The notes beneath the pieces are model-generated. The model did not search any database and was not told where the DNA came from. It saw only the letters and a program-made list of their open reading frames with translations. A stretch of 64,000 bases of DNA from Haladaptatus halobius. GTDB lineage: Archaea > Halobacteriota > Halobacteria > Halobacteriales > Haladaptataceae. A program made the position numbers and the translations under genes. Positions 34,857-44,300 of the stretch are shown one piece after another (the first letter of the stretch is position 1; each line of letters opens with the position of its first letter). The stretch lies in contig NZ_CP085341.1 in NCBI RefSeq assembly GCF_020618475.1, forward strand, positions 186,001 through 250,000, given 5' to 3'.

Positions 34857-34943
34857 AAGACCGGTGCCCTCGGGCGTGTGGAAACGCGCCGGGTGCACTA
34901 ACACCCGGCACCGGTCTTTCGAAAACCGACCCTCGGAAAGACC
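34857..34943 (+). promoter_or_regulatory. Structured leader of SWIM gene, possible RNA switch
   Basis: AAGACCGGTGCC (34857-34868) pairs perfectly with GGCACCGGTCTT (34907-34918), enclosing the smaller stem CGGGTG/CACCCG. A second perfect stem, GGTCTTTC (34913-34920) with GAAAGACC (34936-34943), ends at the base before the ATG. The two stems share 34913-34918, so they cannot form together. This arrangement of competing stems next to a start codon resembles an attenuator or riboswitch-like device. Confidence 0.6.
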
Positions 34944-35345
34944 ATGAGTACGAAATCACCTAGCGAACTTGAAGCTGACGAGACGGCACAGAAACGCGCG
35001 CAGTCCGAACAGTTCGGCTTCCACGTCGAAGCCACTGGAATGGTCGAAGTGACTAACGAGAGCCACGACAACCCCGCTGAGCACCACTACGTCGTCACGA
35101 TGGACGACGTGACCGAAGACGTGATGGCTTGCACCTGCCCGCACCACGTTCACCAGAGCGCGTTCTGCAAGCACATGGCTGCTGTCGAAACCGCGACGGA
35201 CGACGGGACGCTCACGGCGTTCCCGTCGGAAGACAACGAGACGGACGAAGACGACACTGAATCGGTCGAGTGCGAGTGTGACGGCCTGAATGGCTTCCCA
35301 TGCTGGCCGTGCGTCCGCGCGGGTCGGAAGGAACTGCCAGCCTAA
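34944..35345 (+). CDS. SWIM zinc-finger domain protein
   Basis: 133-residue protein with the SWIM signature CxCxnCxH in VMACTCPHHVHQSAFCKHMAA (residues ~54-71). SWIM domains bind DNA or proteins and are common in haloarchaeal mobile elements. A second cysteine set follows at the C-terminus (ECECDGLNGFPCWPC). Acidic linker between them. It is the first gene of a three-gene operon (SWIM, SprT-like, small zinc protein) and has the structured leader described above. Confidence 0.85.
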   Translation: MSTKSPSELEADETAQKRAQSEQFGFHVEATGMVEVTNESHDNPAEHHYVVTMDDVTEDVMACTCPHHVHQSAFCKHMAAVETATDDGTLTAFPSEDNETDEDDTESVECECDGLNGFPCWPCVRAGRKELPA

Positions 35346-35367
35346 TCGCGGCTCTTTCTTTCCATTT

Positions 35368-35940
35368 ATGTCACGCCAAACAACGCTGTCCGATGTGGCC
35401 GCCCAGCGAACGCTGACCGAGTGCGCGGATACGACCAAACGCGACAACACACCGACGACTGAGCGCGCCTTGCTCGACCGAACGAAAGCCCACGCGGCGG
35501 ACGTCGCGGCTGAGCATTTCCCCGATTTGCCGATAGAGGCGATTGCGTGGGAGGTGTCCCACCGACGACAGCGGTCGGCAGGGGCGACGAAATACGACCC
35601 TTCGAACGGTGAGATAACGATCTCGCTCGCGTGGGACGCCTACGATTCGCAGGGCTGGGAGCAATTCAGTTCGACGGTGCGCCACGAACTCATCCACGCA
35701 TGGCAGTTCCATGAGTTCGGCGAGGCAGACCACGGGAGAACGTTCGACCGTTGGACCGACGCCCTCGACACAACCCAGTACTGCAAACGCTTCAAAACGC
35801 CGACGTGGTGGATCGTCTGCGAGGACTGTGATGGGCAACTCCCACGCTATCGGCGTTCAAAGGTCGTGAAACAACCCGAGAACTACAGCTGTGGCAACTG
35901 CGGTGGGTCGCTGCGCATCGAGGAGGCTGCCAGCGAATGA
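35368..35940 (+). CDS. SprT-like metalloprotease domain protein
   Basis: 190-residue SprT-like (zincin) protein. Start at MSRQTTLSDV; the frame is open from 35290 but the sense begins here. The zinc site HELIH is in RHELIHAWQFHEFGEADHGRTF (residues ~113-117, with a third His ~127). A C-terminal zinc ribbon (CEDCDG then CGNCGG) completes the SprT/Spartan layout. Eukaryotic Spartan cleaves DNA-protein crosslinks; the function of haloarchaeal members is not established. Cotranscribed with the SWIM gene (22 bp) and the next gene (4-bp overlap). Confidence 0.85.
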   Translation: MSRQTTLSDVAAQRTLTECADTTKRDNTPTTERALLDRTKAHAADVAAEHFPDLPIEAIAWEVSHRRQRSAGATKYDPSNGEITISLAWDAYDSQGWEQFSSTVRHELIHAWQFHEFGEADHGRTFDRWTDALDTTQYCKRFKTPTWWIVCEDCDGQLPRYRRSKVVKQPENYSCGNCGGSLRIEEAASE

Positions 35941-36131
35941 GTCCCAAGTGCTGCCCGAAGTGCGATCAGCTAGTCCTAGCGACGACAATCCGGGGACTCT
36001 CGGCAATCACGATCCAGCCCTGTGACCATGAAATCGCCGATCTGGCAGCGTTGAACGACGTGAGTGACCTCGACCCCTTGGCGCCCGGCGAGTGGCTCAC
36101 GCAGTTCCTCGCTGAATCAGAGGACGACTGA
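35937..36131 (+). CDS. Small zinc-ribbon protein
   Basis: 64 residues, ATG overlapping the SprT-like stop by 4 bp (ATGA). Begins MSPKCCPKCDQLVLATTIRG with a CxxC pair, then Cys/His in IQPCDHEI, so probably a single zinc site. Acidic C-terminus. No known family; operon position suggests it works with the SprT-like or SWIM protein. Confidence 0.65.
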   Translation: MSPKCCPKCDQLVLATTIRGLSAITIQPCDHEIADLAALNDVSDLDPLAPGEWLTQFLAESEDD

Positions 36132-36283
36132 CACCCCCTGACGCTTCGGCTCTCCCTCATTTCATCGTTCGTTTTTGATCGGTACAGGCGCTAATATGGG
36201 TAGTATATTATACTAACCTTCGCAAGCCCACATCTCTCTGAGTATCGGTGACGTAGTGAAAAGCGAGCTTGATAGAGCAGTAC

Positions 36284-36802
36284 TCAGATGGCGTCAGCAA
36301 GTTCTTGTTCGGATTGTTCGCCGTAGACAATCTGATAGGAGACGTCGGTCATCCAGATGGCGAAGAGCGTGACGCCAGCCAGTGCCGCCATTCCGTACCA
36401 CCACTTGGGGACGAGAATATCGGCTTGGAATGCGGCCCCTCCGAATCCGATTCCAAATGTTGCACAGGAAAAGAGCAGGCCAAAGGTCATTGGAATGCCG
36501 AGCAGCGACCGAATGGGGCGGGCTCGGAATGCTCTCCATAGCGACTGTCCACCCTTCCGACCACTGAACATCATTGCGATCCCCACCGCGAAGATGAGTA
36601 TCAACGAGAGGTAGAACACGATCGCCATGTCCCACGCCACTGGCGTCGAATAGCCCTGTCTCTCCAGCATTCCAACGACAGTTGGGGCGGGGGTAGCTGC
36701 TATCCCACCGAAGAAGATTCCCATCAGAAGAACCTTGATCGTATGCGCCCCCAATCGGCTGACTTTCAGCCGGGCGGTCTCTCTGAAGTTTATTTTCGAC
36801 AT
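36284..36802 (-). CDS. Four-helix membrane protein, unknown
   Basis: 172 residues from MSKINFRETARLK; the open frame extends to 36937 without sense. Four hydrophobic stretches: residues ~20-42 (TIKVLLMGIFFGGIAATPAP), ~55-78 (AIVFYLSLILIFAVGIAMMF), ~100-125 (LLGIPMTFGLLFSCATFGIGF) and ~135-155 (MAALAGVTLFAIWMTDVSY). No family recognised. Cytoplasmic-membrane location is certain from composition; function unknown. Confidence 0.65.
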   Translation of the reverse strand: MSKINFRETARLKVSRLGAHTIKVLLMGIFFGGIAATPAPTVVGMLERQGYSTPVAWDMAIVFYLSLILIFAVGIAMMFSGRKGGQSLWRAFRARPIRSLLGIPMTFGLLFSCATFGIGFGGAAFQADILVPKWWYGMAALAGVTLFAIWMTDVSYQIVYGEQSEQELADAI

Positions 36803-38386
36803 GGATAATTGTGATGAGAGACGGTGGCTAAAACGTTTCCTCTGAGAGTAGATCGCCGAATGCCGCCCTGCCGAATAGCGGACAGTCAGCCTGCATCGGT
36901 CAGGCTGACAGTCTCCTGTTTCGCGTGGTACGGACACCAGATTTCCGGAGTAATCTGGCTGTTTTCAGCACTGCTCGCATCTCTACTATACGTCGGAGTC
37001 TACACTACTGACAGTCCCGCCGGAGGACTTCCGGGATGACAGTTACTCCCTGCTGATACTGGCAGTCGTGGAGTGTCGTGACAGCCGGACAGTCCCTGTT
37101 GTCGCTGCTAGACGGCCATCTATTCCGGCAGGGTGGACAGTCCCACCGGTTGGATCCTGCCGGAACCCAGGCCGGGCTGGTCGGCAGATCTGACAGTCCT
37201 CTGTCGCGGTTGTGCCGGCGCACACGGCATTCTGTTGCTCGTGGACAGTCCCATGCGTTGCACCCTCTACTGTTGAGGTCTCTCTCATTGAAATTGCGGT
37301 GTCTCGCAGAAGACGGCACCCCACTGGTGCGTTAACGGTGGCATCCAGATGGCGCGTCCATTTTGGTATCTCTCCTGGTGCGCTCACGTTGGCACCCTGA
37401 TCATGTCGTCACACCGGCACCCCAGTAATGCGTGGTGCTGCTGGCACCCAGTAGTGCAGCAAGATGCGTTGACTGTGTCGCTCAAGTCGGCACCCCAGAT
37501 GCCGGTAGCACTGGCTGGCACTTCCACACGGAGTAGACAACGGTTTCCTCGCTGTGTCCCGGCAGGGCAGACTGTCCAGTACTCTCGTGGCAGACTGTCC
37601 ATCTCTCTCGTCGGTCGTTCTTTCAAGGGTACTCCGGCCAGTCTCGTCTGTGTTGGCCGTCACTCGGTCTCTGGGGTGCCCTCCTCGCTGTCGCTATAGC
37701 CGTCGCGTCTTGCTGCTGCTGTTGCTGTTGCGGCCTCCCGCTGTGCGGCACACTGCCCGGTTCTGCTCAGGGGGGCTTGCCGCCCTCCCGGTGCTGACTG
37801 TCCTGCTGGCGGTCTACTCTCCTCTGCGGGCCGCTGCTCGCACTGCTGGACTATCCCTCTCTCGTCTCTGCGTCTTTCCGCTCTGAGTTCGGCACGGCCT
37901 GACTGTCTCACAGTCTCACCATCGTGTTTCCTCCTCGCGTGACCTCGGGTGGGCTGTCCCACTCCTACGGAGCCACCATGCTGACGGTCTCTGCACTCGT
38001 CGGGGTCGCGCCTGCTCTGTGCTTGTTGGGGTGCCCCTGTTCACGTCACGCTCGCCATCACCTGCATGTCGATCTGTTAGGGGTGCTCTCCATGGCACTT
38101 GGCATGGGATACCGTCTTTGTCGGCACCAGTCAGATCTCCACCATCGACACTATATAGTATTCTGATAATTCATTCTCAATACTATCTTCCCAGTAGTTG
38201 CGACCATTGTTGTCCGATGTTGATTTCCTATACTCGGACTTCGAGAATCTCAAACTACTTTCGTAGAATAAAACCTGAGTAAGTACTCTTCGACCCACGG
38301 GTGGTTTCCGCTCTATAATGGTCGGAGGAGAGAATTTGATGTGCAATTGCCGGTAATATTTTGACGGTCGTCATGGTAGTGAGAGT
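36803..38386. repeat. GC-rich repeat tract (GACAGTC and GGCACCCC families)
   Basis: 1.6 kb without a convincing gene, located just before the secretion operon. GACAGTC occurs in direct orientation at 36881, 36907, 37010, 37088, 37136, 37192 and 37244, and inverted (GACTGTC) at 37570, 37593, ~37796 and ~37910. Between them lie units starting GGCACCCC and continuing AG-WWRTGCG: 37315, 37391, 37416, 37443 and 37489, with inverted GGGGTGCC at 37673. The two families face each other across ~37530. Candidate transfer origin, centromere or protein-binding array. Confidence 0.6.
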
Positions 38387-38842
38387 ATGGACGAACCCGA
38401 ATCATGGGATGTTTTGATCGACGAACTCCGTGGTAATCGCGCCGAACTTCTGTTAGCAATGAACGATAATTACCCGGCCGAGACACCAAAGCGAGAGCTA
38501 ACTGACACAGTCAACTCCGTGAACTATCATCTCGATATTCTCACCGAATGGGGCCTGATTGAGGTCGTCGCTCGCGAGCAGCAAGGCGATCGAATCCCCG
38601 CGCGTGTGTTCTCGCTCACTGATCGCGGTCGTGAGGCAGTCGAGGAGTTGTTTGAGCAGACAGATGCACGGCCAATACCCACCGCAGTTGAGCAGCATAT
38701 CGAGAGTCTTCGGCGAGAAGTTCAGGTGGCACAAGATGAGGCAGAAGCAGCTCAGTCAGAAGCGCAGGCGGCACAGGAGCGAGTCGAGCGACTCAAAGAG
38801 TGGATTAAAGCCAACGTGGCTGATTCTCAAGGTACTGGGTAG
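38387..38842 (+). CDS. Winged-helix regulator with coiled-coil tail
   Basis: 151 residues. N-terminal winged helix (residues ~8-90: NRAELLLAMNDNYPAETPKRELTDTVNSVNYHLDILTE, with the wing IEVVAREQQGDRIP, shown in part) and a C-terminal coiled coil (REVQVAQDEAEAAQSEAQAAQERVERLKEWI in part, residues ~110-145) that should give a dimer. A likely regulator of the adjoining secretion operon or of the repeat tract, which lies directly upstream. Its relatives occur in haloarchaeal plasmids and proviruses. Confidence 0.75.
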   Translation: MDEPESWDVLIDELRGNRAELLLAMNDNYPAETPKRELTDTVNSVNYHLDILTEWGLIEVVAREQQGDRIPARVFSLTDRGREAVEELFEQTDARPIPTAVEQHIESLRREVQVAQDEAEAAQSEAQAAQERVERLKEWIKANVADSQGTG

Positions 38843-39021
38843 TAAAAGCGCGTGAGATAACAGCCGAGGAGGAACCCGACGATCGCACCGGCGTCACCAA
38901 TTATCGGCTGCAGTGCAGCGAAGATACCCATCGAGAGAAGGAGCGCTATCGGGATGACTTTCAGCCAATAGACCGCTTTCTTCCCGAGTCCTGTGTTCGA
39001 GGACGATGTCTGTGTACCCAT
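38827..39021 (-). CDS. Small two-helix membrane protein
   Basis: 64 residues with two hydrophobic helices (WLKVIPIALLLSMGIFAALQ and AIVGFLLGCYLTRFYYPVP) and an N-terminal Ser/Thr/Gly segment. No family. Its 3' end overlaps the tail of the wHTH gene by 16 bp on the opposite strand. It may be part of the secretion locus, as small membrane proteins often are, but this is context only. Confidence 0.55.
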   Translation of the reverse strand: MGTQTSSSNTGLGKKAVYWLKVIPIALLLSMGIFAALQPIIGDAGAIVGFLLGCYLTRFYYPVP

Positions 39022-39027
39022 CTAATC

Positions 39028-39246
39028 TTACCTGTTAGATTCATATTCGTCGAACCGCTCTAAAAGTCCTTTGCCGGTTTCTTCTCGTGACTGCAAATCT
39101 CGTTCAATAAACTCAATGAGTCTGTCGCCAACACTGGGGTAGGTCCGCGGCACGCCTTTTTTCCATTCATTCCAGGTGTCTTCGTCTTCGATTTTAAGCG
39201 GATACGTTATCATTCGGATATCGTCTTGTGATTTGAGGGCATCCAT
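39028..39246 (-). CDS. Small hypothetical protein
   Basis: 72 residues, mostly helical and charged (MDALKSQDDIRMITYPLKIEDEDTWNEW, in part; then GDRLIEFIERDLQSREETG). ITYPLKIEDEDTWNEWK resembles a ribbon-helix-helix N-terminal strand (a short beta strand then helix), so it could be a small regulator. It is 6 bp from the small membrane gene and divergent from the pilin-like gene. Confidence 0.5.
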   Translation of the reverse strand: MDALKSQDDIRMITYPLKIEDEDTWNEWKKGVPRTYPSVGDRLIEFIERDLQSREETGKGLLERFDEYESNR

Positions 39247-39386
39247 AAGTACCTCATGGTTTGTGTTACTGCTATTATATTACTGAAGGTTACCATACAA
39301 TACCCTATAAGACATAAAATTCTAATAGGGTATGAGGCGTTAGTTACTAGTACCATAACTACGTTATTAGATATGAGGTAGTACTA
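39247..39386. promoter_or_regulatory. Divergent promoter region with inverted repeats
   Basis: TACCCTAT (39301-39308) and ATAGGGTA (39325-39332) form an 8-bp inverted repeat, and TATGAGG occurs at 39331-39337 and 39372-39378, with the complement ACCTCAT at 39251. A likely operator controlling the secretion operon (39387 onward) and the small minus-strand genes. Confidence 0.5.
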
Positions 39387-39770
39387 ATGAAAGGATATCA
39401 AACCTTACGTCATCATGCAACCCGACTCAGTCGCCCACAGATACTCGCGATCGCCACCGGTCTCGCACTCATCGCCGTTGACCCCGTAGCGGCGGCGGGG
39501 GCCTGTGACGTCCCGAACGCGTCGAACGGTATCAACCAAGGTGGGCAACTGCTCCGAAGCATCCTCGTCCTCGCCGGGATTTTCGTCGGCGGCAAGTCGA
39601 TGATCTCCTCACGAAGTGGTGGGAGTCACGGCAAGGCCGGGTCGCGAAAGACGCTTGGGGTCGCCATCGGCCTGTTGTTCGCTGGCGCGGCACTCCCGCA
39701 ACTCGCCGGGTGGGTGCTCGGGATGTTCGGGAGTTCGCTCTCGGATGTCGGCCTCGGCTGCATGTTCTAA
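39387..39770 (+). CDS. VirB2/TrbC-like pilin candidate
   Basis: 127 residues: a short basic N-terminus and hydrophobic signal (residues ~18-37, ending DPVAAAGACD), then two membrane helices (~57-70 and ~89-115) separated by a basic loop (SRSGGSHGKAGSRKT). A signal plus two helices with a small loop is the VirB2/TrbC pilin layout; the first gene of a VirB6-VirB4-VirD4 operon is also the usual place. Sequence similarity to bacterial pilins is too weak to prove it. Two Cys residues flank the mature protein. Confidence 0.65.
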   Translation: MKGYQTLRHHATRLSRPQILAIATGLALIAVDPVAAAGACDVPNASNGINQGGQLLRSILVLAGIFVGGKSMISSRSGGSHGKAGSRKTLGVAIGLLFAGAALPQLAGWVLGMFGSSLSDVGLGCMF

Positions 39771-39819
39771 CCTCTGACGAACGGTCTACTGATCATCTTC
39801 CTCCTCCCACCACCACGCT

Positions 39820-41325
39820 ATGACCCATCACACTGTTCCCCGAGTGCTCGTGTGTATCCTCCTCGTGAGTGTGCTTGCCGTCGGGTGTTCCGTTGCCCAA
39901 TCGACGACCACGACCGCCCCGACGCCGACGAACAACTCGACAAATGCGAGCACTGGAAACACGAATGCGACGAACCAGACGGTATCGCCACGGCCGAACG
40001 TCAACCCCTACGGACAGGACTACCTGAACAAGACAGGCAAATTCAACTCCAACAACTCGACACTTGGCGTCTACAACAATTCCAGCGGGATGCAAGTCGG
40101 TGGGGGTGGGATGTTCTACAATTCCATCCTCGACGGCTTTCTCGCCATCCTCGGTTACTTCGTGAACGGGCTATTTTGGCTGATTGACGCCTCCCTGGGC
40201 ATTGCCGTGAAGATGATAACGTTCACGCCCGCCCCGCATTGGGGCAGTGGCTGGTATCAGAACCCCGGTAATACGATCTGGCCCGAGAAGTACCACGACT
40301 GGAAGAGCAACGCCCAGCCGTGGACGTTCTTCATCTGCATCATGGCAACGGGGATTTACCTCGCGTTCGGACAGCGTGGCTTCGGCATCCTTCCCGCCCG
40401 GTATGAACGACAAGGATCGAAACATCTCATCCTCGCGTGGGTCATGGCCTTCTGGGGCTGGCAACTCGCCGGCTTCTGGCTGAATATCTCGAACGCGCTC
40501 GGGCACGGGATTACTGCCGATCTCACCCAGACGTCAATTGCGTCGAATAGTCTCAAAGGCGTGCTCCTGATCGGAATGTTCTTTGTCGGGATTTGGAACA
40601 TCTGGGTATTCCTTGTCATCATCTCGTTGGTGAGCCTTCGATTCATCGGTCTGACAGCGTTGACACCGTGGATACCGTTCTTTTTCGCGTTGAAGGCGAT
40701 GCCCATTCGTGGGTTGGGAATGATCGGCGACGGCCTCACGAAGTTGTGGTTCATGCTCTCGTTGGTGACGCTCCCGGTCTCAATTGCCTTGTCTGTGGGC
40801 TTCTCCCCGATGACCACGGATATCTTCAAGACCTACGGCATTGGTGGCCTCCAACTCGTCGCGATGCAGCTCGGGACGGCCGTGGCCTGTCTCGTGATGC
40901 CGTACGTGATGTACCAGAAAGGCGGGCAAGCGTTGGCGTCTGTCGGTGTCGTCGGATCGGCACCCACCGCCGAAGGAATGCGGGAGTCCTATCAGGATCA
41001 GCGCCAGCGTGCGTACGACCTCAAAGAGTCGACGAAACAGACGGTCACCGAAGTGCGTGACACCCATCGAGGGCTCCGTGGTGCGGACCCTGTCGGCGAC
41101 GGTGGGCGGGGCTACGCGACCGGACAGGCCGGACGACAGACGTTCCAGACGTACACCCAGACGATCAACCAACGAATTCAGAACATCCGTGGCGGGGATA
41201 GTATCGACCCGGAGACGGGTGGCGAAATCCAGCATGGACTTGAGCGTCATTTCCCCAAGAACGATGAATTAGAACAGCTGCGGCAGGATCGACTCAACGA
41301 CATTCGCAACAGATTACAGGACTGA
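39820..41325 (+). CDS. VirB6/TrbL-like membrane channel protein
   Basis: 501 residues. A lipoprotein-like N-terminus (VLVCILLVSVLAVGCSVAQS, with a Cys at residue ~23) is followed by a Thr/Asn-rich region. Six or more membrane helices (~105-130, ~175-190, ~210-230, ~250-275, ~280-305, ~315-360) come next, and a long cytoplasmic tail (~370-501) rich in Gln/Arg with coiled-coil character. This is the pattern of the inner-membrane channel VirB6/TrbL in type IV secretion. Placed directly before the VirB4-like gene (8 bp apart). The family match is structural; direct similarity not shown. Confidence 0.75.
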   Translation: MTHHTVPRVLVCILLVSVLAVGCSVAQSTTTTAPTPTNNSTNASTGNTNATNQTVSPRPNVNPYGQDYLNKTGKFNSNNSTLGVYNNSSGMQVGGGGMFYNSILDGFLAILGYFVNGLFWLIDASLGIAVKMITFTPAPHWGSGWYQNPGNTIWPEKYHDWKSNAQPWTFFICIMATGIYLAFGQRGFGILPARYERQGSKHLILAWVMAFWGWQLAGFWLNISNALGHGITADLTQTSIASNSLKGVLLIGMFFVGIWNIWVFLVIISLVSLRFIGLTALTPWIPFFFALKAMPIRGLGMIGDGLTKLWFMLSLVTLPVSIALSVGFSPMTTDIFKTYGIGGLQLVAMQLGTAVACLVMPYVMYQKGGQALASVGVVGSAPTAEGMRESYQDQRQRAYDLKESTKQTVTEVRDTHRGLRGADPVGDGGRGYATGQAGRQTFQTYTQTINQRIQNIRGGDSIDPETGGEIQHGLERHFPKNDELEQLRQDRLNDIRNRLQD

Positions 41326-41333
41326 CCGAACTT

Positions 41334-44300
41334 ATGAGTGACGACAGTAATTCACACGGCGGGCATATCGGCCTCGAAACAATCATTCCACAGGAGACAA
41401 CGGGGAACGTCTTCGCGACGGTACTCGGGCTCTCCATCGGAGAGCTAGCTCTGGTCGTCCTCCCGACGGCCCTGCTGGCGTACATCGAACTGACCTACAT
41501 CTCGGTGCCGGTGATGTGGTTTTTCGTGTCTGTGGGTTGCCTGGCGGGCGGGTTGTACTTCGCGGTGAAGCAAACGCCATGGTATGCAACGCCGCTCGAA
41601 ACCATCTCGAAGAAATTCGATTACCTCCGGTCGCGATTCCGGATGCCGCTGGTCGGCCCGGACGCGGCGGACGTCCCTGGTGTGGCAGACATTCACTCCG
41701 AGTATGATGCGTTGGAAACGGACGATGGGACGCTCTTTACGCACATCACCGTGGATCTGCAGAACGTCTCGGAACACGACCGGACAGAGGGGATTCTCGA
41801 CGCGGCAGGTCTCGCAAACGGGTTCAACAAACATATCGCACAGGCCGAATCGGATGGCTTCGACGTGAAGATTCACCTGCCACAGACGCCCCCACGCGAC
41901 ATCTCACAGACGGATGCCCTCGATGAGGCAGCGTTTGACAAGACTCTCCCCCAAGTGGCCCGTGACTATGCGCGTGCGCAAGCGGAACACTACGTCGAGT
42001 GGTTGGCGACGTCGGGGATGATGGAACAGACGTGTACCATCGTCGTCTGGATTGCCCCGCACGAGGTCGACACACCGAGCGCCGATGCAGGCTATATCGC
42101 ACAACTCGCCGACCTCTTGGGCACCGGTCTCTTCTCGGCGGGTGACGCGACGAAAGACAACCAAGCCGTCGCCCTCGACCGCCGGGTTGAGACGGTGAAG
42201 AAAGCCATCGCAAGCGTGTCGAAAGGAACACGCCTGTCGGCTGATGAAAGCGTGGCCTACCTCCGCGAGTTCTGGCTGGACGAACAGACGCCCTTCAGCT
42301 ACTCCGAGGTCACATCTGACGCGCCAATACCCGAGACGGCATACGTCAGTGACGACCGCGATGAAGACGACGAGGCGGACGCTGACAACGACCAGGCGGG
42401 GTGGCAAGAGACACTCCAACCAGTACGCGACTGGATCACGCAACAGACATCCTCGAATGCACGCGAACGGGCGATCTATGGTCCGGCCAACGTCGATGAG
42501 ACGGTCAATAGTGTGGGTGTCAACGACGACTTTTACACGAGCAGCCTGTGGGTCGTCGGGTGGCCGTCGTCGCCTTCGCCCGGCTTCCTGACCGATGCCC
42601 TCACCGTCCCCGGTGTCCGCCTGGATGCCTCGCTGTACGTCCACGCGACCGAGTACCGGGACAAGATGGACGAACTCGCGACCGATCAGGAGTGGTTGAG
42701 TGCGATGGGAATCGAGAAAGAAGGTAAGCAGGCCAAAGCCGACGACGCGGACGTTGCCGCCACGCAGAAGATCATTCTTCGCGATCACATGCGCGATAAC
42801 GGCGTTGAGTGCTCCGAGATATCGATGATCGTCACGGTGCGGGCTGACACGCGGGAGAAAGCACTCAAGGTCCGCAAGCACGTGAAGACGGAATTTCTGG
42901 GACCGAACGATATCGTCGCGACGGAAGCGGACGACCGCCAGCTCGCCGCGATGAAAACCACGAGTCCAACCCCCGGTGACGCCTTCAACGACGCCTCACA
43001 GAACGACACACGCTTTGAGATGCCATCGGACACGCTGGGGGCAATGTTCCCGATGGCGGGCGGCTATCAGACGCACGAGTCCGGGACCATCTACGGGATG
43101 GCACTCGCCCGGTCAGGTGCACCGCTCGGGTTGCTACAGGTTGACCGCCGGACGCTCGCCGTCCCCCACCGGTTCTGGGTTGGCCGCTCTGGTTCGGGCA
43201 AGTCGTTCAACATCAAGGATTTGCTCATCGCTGATATGCTCCGGACGCCGAACCTCCGAACGATTATCGTCGATATCGCCCGCGGGTTCGATGGCGTGGT
43301 TGAGACGTTCGATGGTGGGAAGGTCAAAGTTGGAGAGACGAAGATTAACCCGTTCGAAGTCCGTGCACCCGGCGAACACGGCGAGGGTTTCACGGCTGAC
43401 CTCTCCTCGAAGATTAACCTCATCGCCGATATGTTCTATTTGTACCTCCAGAAGAACGCCACCGACCCCGAGGAGCTGCGCGCCACGCTCGTCGAACTCA
43501 TTCGGAAGACGTACTCCAACGCGGGCATCACCGACGACCCCGAGACGCATTCAAAGAAGAAATCCCCGACGATGGTAGATTTCTTCTCTGTGTTAGCCGA
43601 TGCCGCGACGAACCCCGAGGAGTACACCGCCGAAGGCACGGATTTCGAGACCGAGAACATGGTCGAACACGCGGGGATACTTCTCACCGCCCTCAAACCA
43701 TTCAAACCCACGCCCGACGATGAACCCGATGGCGCGTTTGAGTGGATGAGTGGTGAATCGGAGGTCGACCTCTCCAGTCGTGTGCTGTACTTCGATATGC
43801 AGAAATTCGAGGGGAAACCCGCGGTCGAGAAGGGCATGGCGATGGCCTACATCCTCTCGATCGCCCCCGAGGTCGCGAAACAGACGAACAACTACGTGGA
43901 CGTGGTCGTTGACGAAGCACACGACTTGTTTGCTGAGGCGGCACACGCAGGCCGGTTAGAGTCGATGGTGCGAGCGGGTCGGAACGCCGGGTTGATGTTC
44001 GACTTCATCTCACAGGCCGACGACGACTTCAACGAAGACGCGGCAAAGCGCATCGCGAAGCAGTGTGCCATCTCGGGGTGGCAGGACATGGGGAAGATGG
44101 GACTGTCCGATCCCGAACCATTCGGACTGACGGACATGCAGGCGAGTCAACTTGCCGGGGGATTAGCCGCGGGAGACAAGGATGAGACGTCCTACTCCGA
44201 GTGTCTCGTCGACGTTGACGGCGATGTCTACCGCGTCCGGAAACGCGTGAGTGACTACGCGAAGGCCGTCCTCGATTACCGTGAGTCCGACAACGGCGAC

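Noticed and set aside
37554..37962. Open frames on both strands inside the repeat tract (e.g. a Leu/Arg-rich plus-strand frame and an Arg/Gln/Glu-rich minus-strand frame)
   Set aside because: Composition follows GC bias rather than haloarchaeal protein composition, no family resemblance, and both strands are open at once.
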